A DNA stretch of 64,000 bases from Leptothrix cholodnii SP-6 (lineage in GTDB: Bacteria > Pseudomonadota > Gammaproteobacteria > Burkholderiales > Burkholderiaceae_C). The translations under genes and the position numbers were made by a program. The number at the start of each line of letters is the position of its first letter. The first letter of the stretch is position 1. Location of the stretch: NCBI RefSeq assembly GCF_000019785.1, contig NC_010524.1:4266001-4330000 (forward strand), in the 5' to 3' direction. Below the pieces are notes generated by a model, which ran no database searches, was not told where the DNA came from, and saw only the letters and a program-made list of their open reading frames with translations. This document shows positions 47,157 through 55,915 of the stretch, in pieces.

Positions 47157-48854
47157 ATGCTCCGAATCACCGAACTGCGCCTGCCGCTGAACCACGCCGA
47201 TGAGGCGCTGCGCGCCGCGATCGTGGCGCGCCTGGGCCTGCAGCGCGATGCGGACCTGGCGGCGTTCACGGTCTTCAAGCGCGCCTACGACGCCCGCAAG
47301 AAGACCGCGGTGGTGCTGATCTACACGGTCGACTGCACGCTGGCGGACGGCGTCGACGAGGCCGCGCTGCTGGCCCGCGCCGCCGGCGCGGCGGGTGGAG
47401 ACCAGCACCTCAAGCCCAGCCCCGACACCTCGTACCGGTTCGTCGGCCACGCGCCGGCGGATTTCTACGCCTCGGGCGAACGGCTGCGCCCGCTGGTGAT
47501 CGGCTTCGGGCCGTGCGGGCTGTTCGCCGCGCTGATCCTGGCGCAGATGGGCCTCAAACCCATCGTGCTGGAGCGCGGCAAGGTGGTGCGCGAGCGCACC
47601 AAGGACACCTGGGGCCTGTGGCGCCAGGGCGTGCTGACACCGGAGTCGAACGTGCAGTTCGGCGAGGGCGGCGCCGGGACGTTTTCCGACGGCAAGCTCT
47701 GGAGCCAGATCAGCGATCCGCGCCACCTGACGCGCAAGGTGCTGACCGAGTTCGTCAAGGCCGGTGCGCCCGACGAGATCCTCTACGTCAGCAAGCCGCA
47801 CATCGGCACCTTCCGGCTGGTGTCGATGATCGAGAAGATGCGCGCCGACATCGAGGCGCTGGGCGGCGAGATCCGCTTCCAGCAGCGCGTGACGGACGTG
47901 CTGATCGAACAAGGTCATATCAGAGGCGTGACGCTGGCCAGCGGCGAGCAGCTCCGCGCCGACCACGTCGTGCTGGCGCTCGGCCACAGCGCGCGCGACA
48001 CCTTCACGATGCTGCACGAGCGCGGTGTGCAGATGGAGGCCAAGCCGTTCTCGATCGGCTACCGCATCGAGCACCCGCAGAGCGTGATCGACCGCGCGCG
48101 TTTCGGCCCCAACGCCGGCAACCCGATCCTCGGCGCGGCCGACTACAAGCTGGTGCACCACGCCAGCAACGGCCGCGCGGTCTACAGCTTCTGCATGTGC
48201 CCGGGCGGCACGGTGGTGGCCGCCACGTCGGAGCCCGATCGTGTCGTCACCAACGGCATGAGCCAGTACTCGCGCAACGAGCGCAACGCCAACGCCGGCA
48301 TCGTGGTCGGCATCGACCCGCAGGACTACCGGCAGGACGGCCGCAGCGAAGGCCCGGTCAGCCCGCTCGACGGCATGGCGTTCCAGCGGCTGTGGGAATC
48401 GCGTGCCTACGAACTCGGCGGCGGCGGCTACGTCGCGCCGGGCCAGCTGGTCGGCGACTTCATCAAGAACCAGCGCGGCCCGCGCAGCGGCCAGGCCTTC
48501 GGCAGCGTGCTGCCGTCGTACAAGCCCGGCGTGCATCTGACAGACCTGTCCGAGCCCGGCCGCGGCAGCCTGCCCGACTACGCGCTGGCCGCGATCCGCG
48601 AGGCGCTGCCGGCCTTCGAGCGCCAGATCAAGGGTTTCTCGATGGCCGACGCGGTGCTGACCGGCGTGGAGACGCGCACCTCGTCACCGCTGCGCATCAA
48701 CCGCGGCCGCGACCACCAGAGCCTGAACGTGCGCGGTCTGTACCCGGCCGGCGAAGGCGCGGGGTATGCGGGCGGCATCATGTCGGCCGGTGTCGACGGC
48801 ATCGAGGTGGCCGAGTCGCTGGCCCGCCAGATGCTGGGCCAGCGCGCCGGCTGA
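47157..48854 (+). CDS. FAD-dependent oxidoreductase (COG2509 family)
   Basis: A 565-residue flavoprotein. After an N-terminal region of about 100 residues (RITELRLPLNHADEALRAAI and FTVFKRAYDARKK) comes the FAD-binding fold PLVIGFGPCGLFAALILAQMG, VLERGK and QFGEGGAGTFSDGKLWSQI, then the late GLYPAGEGAGYAGGIMSAGVDGIEVAE. These mark the COG2509 'uncharacterised FAD-dependent dehydrogenase' family, whose substrate is unknown. The length is typical. The start at ATG 47157 precedes the conserved N-terminal helix directly. It is convergent with the NYN gene, 27 bp away. Confidence 0.9.
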   Translation: MLRITELRLPLNHADEALRAAIVARLGLQRDADLAAFTVFKRAYDARKKTAVVLIYTVDCTLADGVDEAALLARAAGAAGGDQHLKPSPDTSYRFVGHAPADFYASGERLRPLVIGFGPCGLFAALILAQMGLKPIVLERGKVVRERTKDTWGLWRQGVLTPESNVQFGEGGAGTFSDGKLWSQISDPRHLTRKVLTEFVKAGAPDEILYVSKPHIGTFRLVSMIEKMRADIEALGGEIRFQQRVTDVLIEQGHIRGVTLASGEQLRADHVVLALGHSARDTFTMLHERGVQMEAKPFSIGYRIEHPQSVIDRARFGPNAGNPILGAADYKLVHHASNGRAVYSFCMCPGGTVVAATSEPDRVVTNGMSQYSRNERNANAGIVVGIDPQDYRQDGRSEGPVSPLDGMAFQRLWESRAYELGGGGYVAPGQLVGDFIKNQRGPRSGQAFGSVLPSYKPGVHLTDLSEPGRGSLPDYALAAIREALPAFERQIKGFSMADAVLTGVETRTSSPLRINRGRDHQSLNVRGLYPAGEGAGYAGGIMSAGVDGIEVAESLARQMLGQRAG

Positions 48855-48881
48855 GCCAGCGCCCGGCCCGCCTGACGGGCA

Positions 48882-50267
48882 TCAGCCGCCCGACTCGCCG
48901 ACCTTGCCGCTCATCCAGCGCTGCAGCATGCCGGGCGCGCCCTCGTCCATCATGACCTGCTCGCGCCGGCACAGGTTGATCAGGTTGCCGACCAGCCGGT
49001 AGGTCAGCGTCGGCACGTCGTCGTGCCCCTGGCCGAACTCGTGGCCGCACAGCAGCAGGCCGCGCAGCACCCAGTTGACGTTTTCACGGCTGATGTCGCG
49101 GCCGGCTTCGCGGCAGCGGTCCCGCACCGCCTTGCCGGTCTCGTTGAGCTGGAAGGGGTTTTCGGCCACCTCGGCGGCCACCGCGTCGAACAGCGCCCTG
49201 AAGTCGCGCGGCGACAGCAGCGGCACGCCGGTGATCTCGTTGACCTGGCGGATCAGCGCCAGCATCGCCGGTTCGACCCCCCAGCTCACCGCGTCGACCG
49301 CCGTGCGGTGCGCGAACGGCGCCGACGGCTGGCGCAGCGTGTGGCGCGCCGGGTCGAACAGGTGGCCGCCCGAGGCGCTCCAGTCGAGCGCCAGCGGCTC
49401 GAGCGGCAGCGATTCGAGGAAACGCCGGAAGCCGCCCTGCCCGCACCAGTCGGGCGAGATGCCGGGGTACTCGGCCATCAGGCGCGAGGCCAGCCGGGCG
49501 CAGGGCACCGGCAGGTCGGCACGCGCGACCTCGGTGCGGATGCGCTCGACCAGCACGGCCTGCTCGGGCACCGACGCGGCCGCCAGCGAGAACAGCACCG
49601 GGGCGGATTCGTCGAGACCCGCGCCCGCCGATGTCGGCCCCGGGGCCTGCACCGACGTCGGCACCCCGGCCGCTGCCGCATGGACGAGCGTGCCGTTCGA
49701 GCCATTCGAGCCGTTCGACGGGGCCGCAGGCGCCACATCCTCGGCCTCGCGCACGCCGATGGCATCGCGCAGGAACAGGTCGGTGTCGATCAGCAGATCG
49801 GCCGAGGCGCGGTAGGCGGCCGACGGGAAACCCACCGCCAGCACCGTGGTGCGGCGATCCCAGCGGCGCAGCTTGCGCAGCACCGGGGTGAAGTCGGCGT
49901 CGGCCGAAAACACGATGAACTCGTCGTAATGCACCTGGTGCTGCAGCAGGTCGACCATGTCGAGCACCATGTGGATGTCGGTGCTGGTCTTGCCTTCGCT
50001 GGTCATCGCCGGGCAGTCGATGATCTCGAAGCCGGCGTGGTTGAAGGCGGCGCGGTAGCGCTGGTAGACCTGCGGATTGAGGTAGACCCGCCGCACCAGC
50101 AGCCGGCGCCGGGCGCCGTCCGGGGCGTGTTCGGGGGGCGGCAGGTCGTCCAGCAGCCATTCGACCCAGCGCAGCGGCTGGCGCGAGAAACGATCGGCGA
50201 TGGTCGGATCGAGCTTGCGCAGGCCGGAATAGACGTTGTCGAAATCGACGAAAAGCGCACTTTTCAA
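48882..50267 (-). CDS. NYN-domain protein with OST-HTH-like domain
   Basis: A 461-residue protein with an NYN (PIN-like) nuclease domain at 1-175. Its acidic residues are D8 and D10 in FVDFDN, D97 in STDIHM and D123/D125 in SADADFTPVL, matching the metal site of LabA/MARF1-type nucleases. A Gly/Ser/Asn linker (SNGSNGSNG at about 184-192) leads to an OST-HTH/LOTUS-like region (about 235-308; LASRLMAEYPGISPD, GGFRRFLESLP) and a further unnamed C-terminal domain (about 325-435). A role in RNA binding and cleavage is likely; targets are unknown. Confidence 0.85.
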   Translation of the reverse strand: MKSALFVDFDNVYSGLRKLDPTIADRFSRQPLRWVEWLLDDLPPPEHAPDGARRRLLVRRVYLNPQVYQRYRAAFNHAGFEIIDCPAMTSEGKTSTDIHMVLDMVDLLQHQVHYDEFIVFSADADFTPVLRKLRRWDRRTTVLAVGFPSAAYRASADLLIDTDLFLRDAIGVREAEDVAPAAPSNGSNGSNGTLVHAAAAGVPTSVQAPGPTSAGAGLDESAPVLFSLAAASVPEQAVLVERIRTEVARADLPVPCARLASRLMAEYPGISPDWCGQGGFRRFLESLPLEPLALDWSASGGHLFDPARHTLRQPSAPFAHRTAVDAVSWGVEPAMLALIRQVNEITGVPLLSPRDFRALFDAVAAEVAENPFQLNETGKAVRDRCREAGRDISRENVNWVLRGLLLCGHEFGQGHDDVPTLTYRLVGNLINLCRREQVMMDEGAPGMLQRWMSGKVGESGG

Positions 50268-50407
50268 AGGAGTTCCTTGATGAGATCTGGCCTGAAGCCC
50301 GGGCGCTGCATGCGGCGCGCGATCGGCCCGGCGCAGCGGGGCGGGGGCGGTCGTGCGGCAAAGTGCGGGCTGGATTATCTGGTGCCGACCCGGCCCGCCC
50401 CGCGATC

Positions 50408-51901
50408 ATGAACAAAGCCTTGCCGTTCGACCTGCCGCGCCTGGTGATGCGGCGCGCCATCGCGGTCGGCGCGGCGGCGCTGCTGCTGGCCGCGGTGCTG
50501 GGGCTGGTGCGCGTGGGCGACAACATCGACGACGAGGTCGACGCCGCGATGGCGCTGGCCGGCGTGATGGCGCGCCTGGGCAGCGTGCAGCAGACCGACG
50601 ACCGCAGCGCGATCGACGCGCTGCTCGCCACGCTGGCCGGCGGCGGCCTGCGCCACCTCGACCTGCACGTCCTCGACGAGCACGGCCACGTGCTGCTGCG
50701 GCCGGCGCCGAGCCCACCCGACGCCGCCGGGCTGGGCTGGCTCTACGACCTGCACCGGCGCCTGCTGTCGCGCCCCGACAGCCGGCGCGTCACCTGGCAG
50801 CTGGCACGCCCCGATGGCCGGGTCTGGCGGGTCTCGCTCAGCGCCTCGCACGAGAGCGAACGCATCGAGGCGCTCAACAATCTGGCCGGCGCGCTGGCGC
50901 TGCTGCTGGCCTGCATCGCCGGGCTGCTGCTGGTGATGGCCTGGAACGTGCGCCGCGCCTTCGCGCCGCTGGCCGGCCTGCTGGCGGCGATCGAGCGCAT
51001 CGAGCACCACGACCCCGACGGCGTGCGGCGCCTGCCGGCGATGCCGATCCGCGAGCTCGAAGCCATCGCCGCCGCCCTGCGCCACCTGGTGCAGGGACTC
51101 GATGCCGCCGAAACGCAGCGCCAGCTGCTCAGCCAGAAGGTGCTGACGCTGCAGGAGGACGAACGCGCGCTGCTGGCGCGCGAGCTGCACGACGAGTTCG
51201 GCCAGCGCCTGACGGCCTTGCGTTTCGACGCCGCCTGGCTGGTGCGGCGGCTGGCCGATCAGCCCGAGCTGTGCGCCGTGGCGCAAGGCATGGCCGAGCG
51301 CTGCGGCGAAGTGCAGCGCGACATCCGCGACCTGCTGGTGCGGCTGCGCCCGCTCGGCCCCGGCGACGACGGCGCCGGCCAGCCGCTGCCGATCAGCCGC
51401 CTGATCCAGCAGCTGCAGGGACTGGTGCAGAGCTGGCAGGACAGCCAGGCGCGCAGCCAGTCCACGCCGATGACCTACCACCTGGCGCTGGCCTGGCAGG
51501 ACGAACACGGCGCGGTGGGGCCGATCGACGCCTCGATGGCCGAGCGGTTCGGCCTGCCGCGCGACGTGGCGCTGGCGGTCTACCGGCTCAGCCAGGAGGC
51601 GCTGACCAACGCCGCCCGCCACGCCCGGGCACGCGAGGTGCGCCTGCGCCTGGTGGTGCAGGCCGGCCGCGAGCCGCCGTGGGCCGGCGCGCAGCTGCAC
51701 TGGTCGGTCGAGGACGACGGCGTCGGCATCGCCGACCCGGCCGCCGCGCTGCAGCAGGGCAACGGCCTGGGCGGCATGCAGGAGCGGGTCTGGGCGCTCG
51801 GCGGGCTGTGGGCCTGGGGGCCGACCGACCGCCCGGGCCTCGCGCTGCACGCGACACTGCGGTTCCAGCCCGCCAGTCCGACCCCACCGCCGTCCGCCTG
51901 A
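50408..51901 (+). CDS. Membrane sensor histidine kinase, NarX/UhpB type
   Basis: A 497-residue kinase. Two membrane helices (about 17-36 and 159-180) enclose a periplasmic sensor of about 120 residues; then come a HAMP domain (about 181-233), a HisKA_3 dimerisation/phosphoacceptor domain with H261 in ARELHDEFGQRLTALRFDA, and an ATPase domain with N box RLSQEALTNAARHA and G box EDDGVGI...GLGGMQERV. The start at ATG 50408 lacks a clear ribosome-binding site. It is followed 4 bp later by its regulator. The signal is unknown; the downstream propeller suggests alcohol or PQQ-enzyme catabolism. Confidence 0.92.
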   Translation: MNKALPFDLPRLVMRRAIAVGAAALLLAAVLGLVRVGDNIDDEVDAAMALAGVMARLGSVQQTDDRSAIDALLATLAGGGLRHLDLHVLDEHGHVLLRPAPSPPDAAGLGWLYDLHRRLLSRPDSRRVTWQLARPDGRVWRVSLSASHESERIEALNNLAGALALLLACIAGLLLVMAWNVRRAFAPLAGLLAAIERIEHHDPDGVRRLPAMPIRELEAIAAALRHLVQGLDAAETQRQLLSQKVLTLQEDERALLARELHDEFGQRLTALRFDAAWLVRRLADQPELCAVAQGMAERCGEVQRDIRDLLVRLRPLGPGDDGAGQPLPISRLIQQLQGLVQSWQDSQARSQSTPMTYHLALAWQDEHGAVGPIDASMAERFGLPRDVALAVYRLSQEALTNAARHARAREVRLRLVVQAGREPPWAGAQLHWSVEDDGVGIADPAAALQQGNGLGGMQERVWALGGLWAWGPTDRPGLALHATLRFQPASPTPPPSA

Positions 51902-51905
51902 AACC

Positions 51906-52580
51906 ATGTCCGTCACCGACTCGTCCGTACCGACTCCGCCGCCCGCCACGCCGTGGCGCATCGCCCTGGCCGACGACCACGCGATCGTGCGCGTCGGCTA
52001 CCGCCGCCTGCTCGAACTGGAACCCGACCTGAGCGTGGTGGCCGAATACGCCGACGCCGACAGCGCCGCGGCCGATCTCTGCCAGGCGCGCCGCACGGCG
52101 GTCGACCTGCTGATCCTCGACCTCTCGATGCCCGGGCGCAGCGGCCTGGACCTGCTGCGACAACTGCAGCGCGACCGGCCGGCGCTGAAGGTGCTGATGG
52201 TGTCGATGCACGACAGCGCGGCGCTGGTCGGCCAGTGCCTGGGCGCGGGCGCCTGCGGCTTCGTCGCCAAGAGCAGCGACCCGCAGGCGCTGATCGGCGC
52301 GGTGCGCCAGGCTTTGCGCGGCGAGGTGGTCGACACGCACGGGCCGTCCGCCCCACCCCGCGCCGGCCGCCGGCCGCTGCCGCACGAACAGCTCACCGGC
52401 CGCGAGCTCGAGGTGCTGCAGCTGCTGCTGGCCGGCCTGGGTGTCGAGGTGGCGGCCGCGCGCATCGGCCTGAGCGAAAAGACGGTGTCCAACTACCAGA
52501 CCCAGATCCGCCAGAAGCTCGGCGTCGCCAACTCGATCGAGCTGGTGCATTACGCGCGCCAGCACGGCCTGATGCCCTGA
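51906..52580 (+). CDS. Response regulator, NarL/FixJ (LuxR-type HTH) family
   Basis: A 224-residue transcription factor with an N-terminal receiver domain (about 17-135; D23/D24, phosphorylated D72 in LILDLSMPGRSG, then VSMHDS and VAKSSDPQ) and a C-terminal LuxR-type helix-turn-helix (about 155-220; LTGRELEVLQLLLAGL, EKTVSNYQTQIRQKLGV). It is the cognate partner of the kinase upstream, with 4 bp between them. A candidate target is the inverted repeat at 52657-52674 before the beta-propeller gene. Confidence 0.93.
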   Translation: MSVTDSSVPTPPPATPWRIALADDHAIVRVGYRRLLELEPDLSVVAEYADADSAAADLCQARRTAVDLLILDLSMPGRSGLDLLRQLQRDRPALKVLMVSMHDSAALVGQCLGAGACGFVAKSSDPQALIGAVRQALRGEVVDTHGPSAPPRAGRRPLPHEQLTGRELEVLQLLLAGLGVEVAAARIGLSEKTVSNYQTQIRQKLGVANSIELVHYARQHGLMP

Positions 52581-52656
52581 GCGGCGCGCCGTCGCGCGGG
52601 CGGGGTGTCACAGGCTGGGACGTTCGGTGCCGCCGGGCTCCGGACTTACCAGCGAT

Positions 52657-52674
52657 CCAGGAATTTTTCCCTGG
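52657..52674. promoter_or_regulatory. Inverted repeat upstream of the beta-propeller gene
   Basis: CCAGG (52657-52661) and CCTGG (52670-52674) flank an 8-base AT-rich centre, 53 bp before the propeller ATG. The dyad is the size expected for a LuxR-type response regulator site, and the neighbouring regulator gene encodes one. No promoter elements could be assigned with confidence. Confidence 0.4.
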
Positions 52675-52726
52675 TCCCGGCCGATTCCGCTCGTTACGTT
52701 GCGGCCCTGTCAACCAGGAGACCTGC

Positions 52727-53731
52727 ATGCCATCCCATCACTCGAAGCCCTTCGCCACCCTCTGCAACTTCTCCAGCCTCGCCGCAGCCGCCGTGCTGGT
52801 GCTGGCCGGTGCCTCGGCCCAGGCCCAGGGCGTCGCCTACGTGTCGAGCGAGAAGGACAACACGCTGGCCGTGCTCGACCTGGCGTCGATGAGCGTCACC
52901 GGCACGATCGCGACCTGCAAGCGCCCGCGCCACATGCAGCTCACGCCCGATCGCAAGCAGCTGATGGTGGCCTGCGGCGACTCGGGCCAGGCCGACGTGA
53001 TCGACATCGCCACCCGCAAGTCGGTCGGCAAGGTCGACCTGGGCGAAGACCCCGAGATCTTCGACCTCTCGCCCGACGGCAAGACGCTCTACGTCAGCAA
53101 CGAGGAAGACGGCGAACTCGGCGTGGTCGACCTCGCCAGCGGCAAGCGCACCAAGAGCATCGAGGTCGGCAAGGAGCCCGAAGGTGTCAAGGTCAGCCCC
53201 GACGGCAAGACCGTCTACGTGACCTCCGAGGTGGCCAGCCTGGTGCACGTGATCGACGTCGCCAGCGGCAAGGTGACCAAGAACATCAAGGCCGGCAAGC
53301 GCCCGCGGCGTTTTGCGATGACGCCCGACGGCGCGCAGCTGTGGGTCACCAACGAGCTGGCCGCCAGCGTGACGGTGATCAGCACCCGCGATCACAGCGT
53401 GCTCGACACCATCAAGTTCACCGTCAAGGGCGCGCGCGCCACCGACATCACGCCGGTGGGCATCGAGATCAGCGCCGACGGCAAGCGGGCGTTCGTCGGC
53501 CTGGGCAAGGCCAACCACGTGGCGTTCGTCGACGTCGCCACGCGCAAGACCACCGACCTGGTGCTGGCCGGCAAGCGCGCCTGGGGCCTGGGCCTGAACA
53601 AGGCGCAGGACCGGCTGTACGTCGCCAACGGCCTGTCGGACGACCTGACCATCATCGACGTCGGCGCCGCCAAGGCGATCAAGAGCGTGGCCGTCGGCCG
53701 CGTGCCGCACAGCGTGGTGGTGGTCGAGTGA
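52727..53731 (+). CDS. YVTN-family beta-propeller protein (PQQ-catabolism-associated type)
   Basis: A 334-residue exported protein with a signal peptide (about 1-34, ending ASAQAQ) and seven or so YVTN-type repeats, for example LYVSNEEDGELGVVDLASG and VYVTSEVASLVHVIDVASG. The sequence resembles the beta-propeller family found with PQQ-dependent alcohol dehydrogenases. No such dehydrogenase gene is in the window. AGGAG lies 6 bp before the ATG. The kinase/regulator pair directly upstream probably controls it. Its biochemical role is unknown; periplasmic folding or electron-transfer help has been suggested by context only. Confidence 0.85.
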   Translation: MPSHHSKPFATLCNFSSLAAAAVLVLAGASAQAQGVAYVSSEKDNTLAVLDLASMSVTGTIATCKRPRHMQLTPDRKQLMVACGDSGQADVIDIATRKSVGKVDLGEDPEIFDLSPDGKTLYVSNEEDGELGVVDLASGKRTKSIEVGKEPEGVKVSPDGKTVYVTSEVASLVHVIDVASGKVTKNIKAGKRPRRFAMTPDGAQLWVTNELAASVTVISTRDHSVLDTIKFTVKGARATDITPVGIEISADGKRAFVGLGKANHVAFVDVATRKTTDLVLAGKRAWGLGLNKAQDRLYVANGLSDDLTIIDVGAAKAIKSVAVGRVPHSVVVVE

Positions 53732-53743
53732 CACGGCCGGCGC

Positions 53744-53773
53744 TCGGCGCCACGGGCCAACCCGGGGCGCCGA
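53744..53773. terminator. Hairpin between convergent genes after the propeller gene
   Basis: TCGGCGCC (53744-53751) and GGCGCCGA (53766-53773) form an 8-bp stem with a 14-base loop between two convergent genes. There is no T-run, so it may be a rho-assisted or weak terminator. Confidence 0.4.
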
Positions 53774-53777
53774 CCGC

Positions 53778-54017
53778 CTACACGTCGAGCGTGTAGACCA
53801 TCGCGCCGGCCAGCTCGCTCGGGCTGTGGCCACGCAAGGCCAGGCCCCAGTCACGCGGATCGGCGCCCTCGAAGGCGCTCAGGCCCTTGGTCATCACCGT
53901 GACCTCCTCCGATGCGGCGTCGAACTCGGCCACCTGTCGACGCTGGGCGTCGAACAGGCGGGCGACCATCGCGCCGGCGGACTCGAGGATGAGCAGGTAC
54001 TTGGCGGCCGCTTGCAT
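53778..54017 (-). CDS. Small hypothetical protein
   Basis: A 79-residue soluble protein (AAAKYLLILESAGAMVARLFD...HSPSELAGAMVYTLDV) with no recognised domain, signal peptide or membrane helix. GGAG upstream of the ATG at 54017 and similar codon use to neighbours support it as real. It is transcribed convergently to the propeller gene and lies downstream of the KefB-like gene, which ends 70 bp away on the other side of its start. It looks like a small conserved protein of beta-proteobacteria but I cannot name it. Confidence 0.6.
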   Translation of the reverse strand: MQAAAKYLLILESAGAMVARLFDAQRRQVAEFDAASEEVTVMTKGLSAFEGADPRDWGLALRGHSPSELAGAMVYTLDV

Positions 54018-54087
54018 GACAGGACTCCGGTAGCTGAGCTGCCAGCCTAGCAGGGCGGCGGCCGGTGCGCAGCAGGCGGATGCCGCT

Positions 54088-55800
54088 TCAGGACACCAGC
54101 GCGCCCGGCCGCGGCGCGAAGCGCTGCAGCACGTGGCCGGTGATGCCGCGGGCGAGTTCCTCCTCGCCGAAGAACACGGTGCCGATGCCCTGCTTGCGCA
54201 GCAGTTCGGACTCGTCCTCGCTGTCGCTGCGCAGCACGATCTCGATGTCCGGGTTGAGGGTGCGGGCGGTGTCGGCCATCAGCCGGACGTCGACCGGATC
54301 GGGAATCGTCACCACCAGCATCGAGGCGTCGGCGATGTGGGCCTGGATCAGCACCGCCGGATCGGCGGCATTGCCCGACACCGCGGCGATGCCCTGGTTG
54401 CGCAGGCGCTCGACCTGCTCGCGGTTCTCCTCGGCCACCACGTAGGGGATGCCGCGCTGCGCCAGCGCCTCGGCGATGCGGCGCCCGAGCCGTCCGTAGC
54501 CCACCAGCACCACCTGGCCGGCGAGGAACTTGCGCTCGGTGCTCATCGGCAGCTCGGCATAGGGGTCCTCGCGCCGCTCCAGGCTGCGCGCCAGTTCGGA
54601 GCGCCCGAGCAGCCAGCGGCGCAACGGCGCGATGGCGGCGAACAGGAAGGGATTGAGCGCGATCGTGATCAGCGCGCCGGCCAGCACCAGGCTCATGCCC
54701 TCGGCCGGCAGCAGGCCGAGCGCCATGCCCAGCCCGGCCAGGATGAACGAGAACTCGCCGATCTGCGCCAGGCTGGCCGCCACCGTCAGCGCGGTGTTGA
54801 GCGGGTAGCGGAACGCCAGCGTCAGCGCCAGCGCCGCGATCGACTTGCCGACGATGATGATGGCGACCACGCCGAGCACGCGCCCGGGCTGCTCGACCAG
54901 GATCGCCGGCTCGAACAGCATGCCCACCGAGACGAAGAACAGCACCGAGAAGGCATCGCGCAACGGCAGGGATTCTTCGGCGGCGCGGTGGCTGAACTCG
55001 GATTCGCGCATCACCATGCCGGCGAAGAAGGCGCCGAGCGCGAACGACACGCCGAACAGCGCCGCCGCGCCGTAGGCGATGCCGATCGCCGCCGAGATCA
55101 CCGACAGCGTGAACAGCTCGCGCGAGCCGGTGCGCGCGATGTGCGACAGCAGCCAGGGCAGCACGCGGCGCCCGGCGATCAGCATCAGCGCGATGAAGGC
55201 AGAGACCTGCAGCAAGGTCTTGCCGATCGTGATCCAGAGCGGGCCGGCGCTGTCGGCCGGATCGACCGTGCCGCCCAGCACGCCGGCCAGCGGCGGCATC
55301 AGCACCAGCACCAGCACGGTGGCGAGGTCTTCCACCACCAGCCAGCCGACCGCGATGCGGCCGTTCATGGTCTCGAGCACGCCGCGCGCCTCGAGCGCCT
55401 TGAGCAGCACCACCGTGCTCGCGCACGACAGCGACAGCCCGAAGATCAGCCCGTTGCCCAGGCTCCAGCCCCACCACGAGGCCAGCGCCATGCCCAGCGC
55501 CGTCGCGAAACCCATCTGCACCACCGCGCCGGGCACCGCGATGCGCCGGACCGCCAGCAGGTCGTCGAGCGAAAAATGCAGCCCGACGCCGAACATCAGC
55601 AACATCACGCCGATCTCCGACAGCTGCGCCGCGATGCCGACATCGGCCACGAAGCCCGGCGTGGCCGGGCCGATCAGGATGCCCGCCACCAGGTAGCCCA
55701 CCAGCGCCGGCATCTTGATGCGCTCGGCGATGAACCCCAGGATCAGGGCGATGCCGAAGCCGGCGGCCAGCGTGGTGATGAGCGAGATGTTGTGTTCCAT
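54088..55800 (-). CDS. Cation:proton antiporter (KefB/YbaL type) with RCK domain
   Basis: A 570-residue monovalent cation/proton antiporter-2 family protein. About twelve membrane helices fill residues 5-385 (LILGFIAERIKMPALVGYLVAG, LLMFGVGLHFSLDDL, WLVVEDLATVLVL), followed by a cytoplasmic Rossmann RCK-N domain (QVVLVGYGRLGRRIAEAL) that binds NAD(H)-type ligands. The architecture matches YbaL/KefB exchangers, used for potassium efflux or pH control. No KefF/KefG partner gene is nearby. The start at 55800 gives the normal N-terminus; the upstream frame is chance. Confidence 0.92.
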   Translation of the reverse strand: MEHNISLITTLAAGFGIALILGFIAERIKMPALVGYLVAGILIGPATPGFVADVGIAAQLSEIGVMLLMFGVGLHFSLDDLLAVRRIAVPGAVVQMGFATALGMALASWWGWSLGNGLIFGLSLSCASTVVLLKALEARGVLETMNGRIAVGWLVVEDLATVLVLVLMPPLAGVLGGTVDPADSAGPLWITIGKTLLQVSAFIALMLIAGRRVLPWLLSHIARTGSRELFTLSVISAAIGIAYGAAALFGVSFALGAFFAGMVMRESEFSHRAAEESLPLRDAFSVLFFVSVGMLFEPAILVEQPGRVLGVVAIIIVGKSIAALALTLAFRYPLNTALTVAASLAQIGEFSFILAGLGMALGLLPAEGMSLVLAGALITIALNPFLFAAIAPLRRWLLGRSELARSLERREDPYAELPMSTERKFLAGQVVLVGYGRLGRRIAEALAQRGIPYVVAEENREQVERLRNQGIAAVSGNAADPAVLIQAHIADASMLVVTIPDPVDVRLMADTARTLNPDIEIVLRSDSEDESELLRKQGIGTVFFGEEELARGITGHVLQRFAPRPGALVS

Positions 55801-55915
55801 GCGACGGGTGTTGTACCAGAGCCCCGACTCGCCGGCCATGACACGCACGTAAGCCCAAAGGCAGGCCCGACGCGCTATGCTTTCGTCGACTTTTACACAC
55901 CTGCAGGAGACTGAG

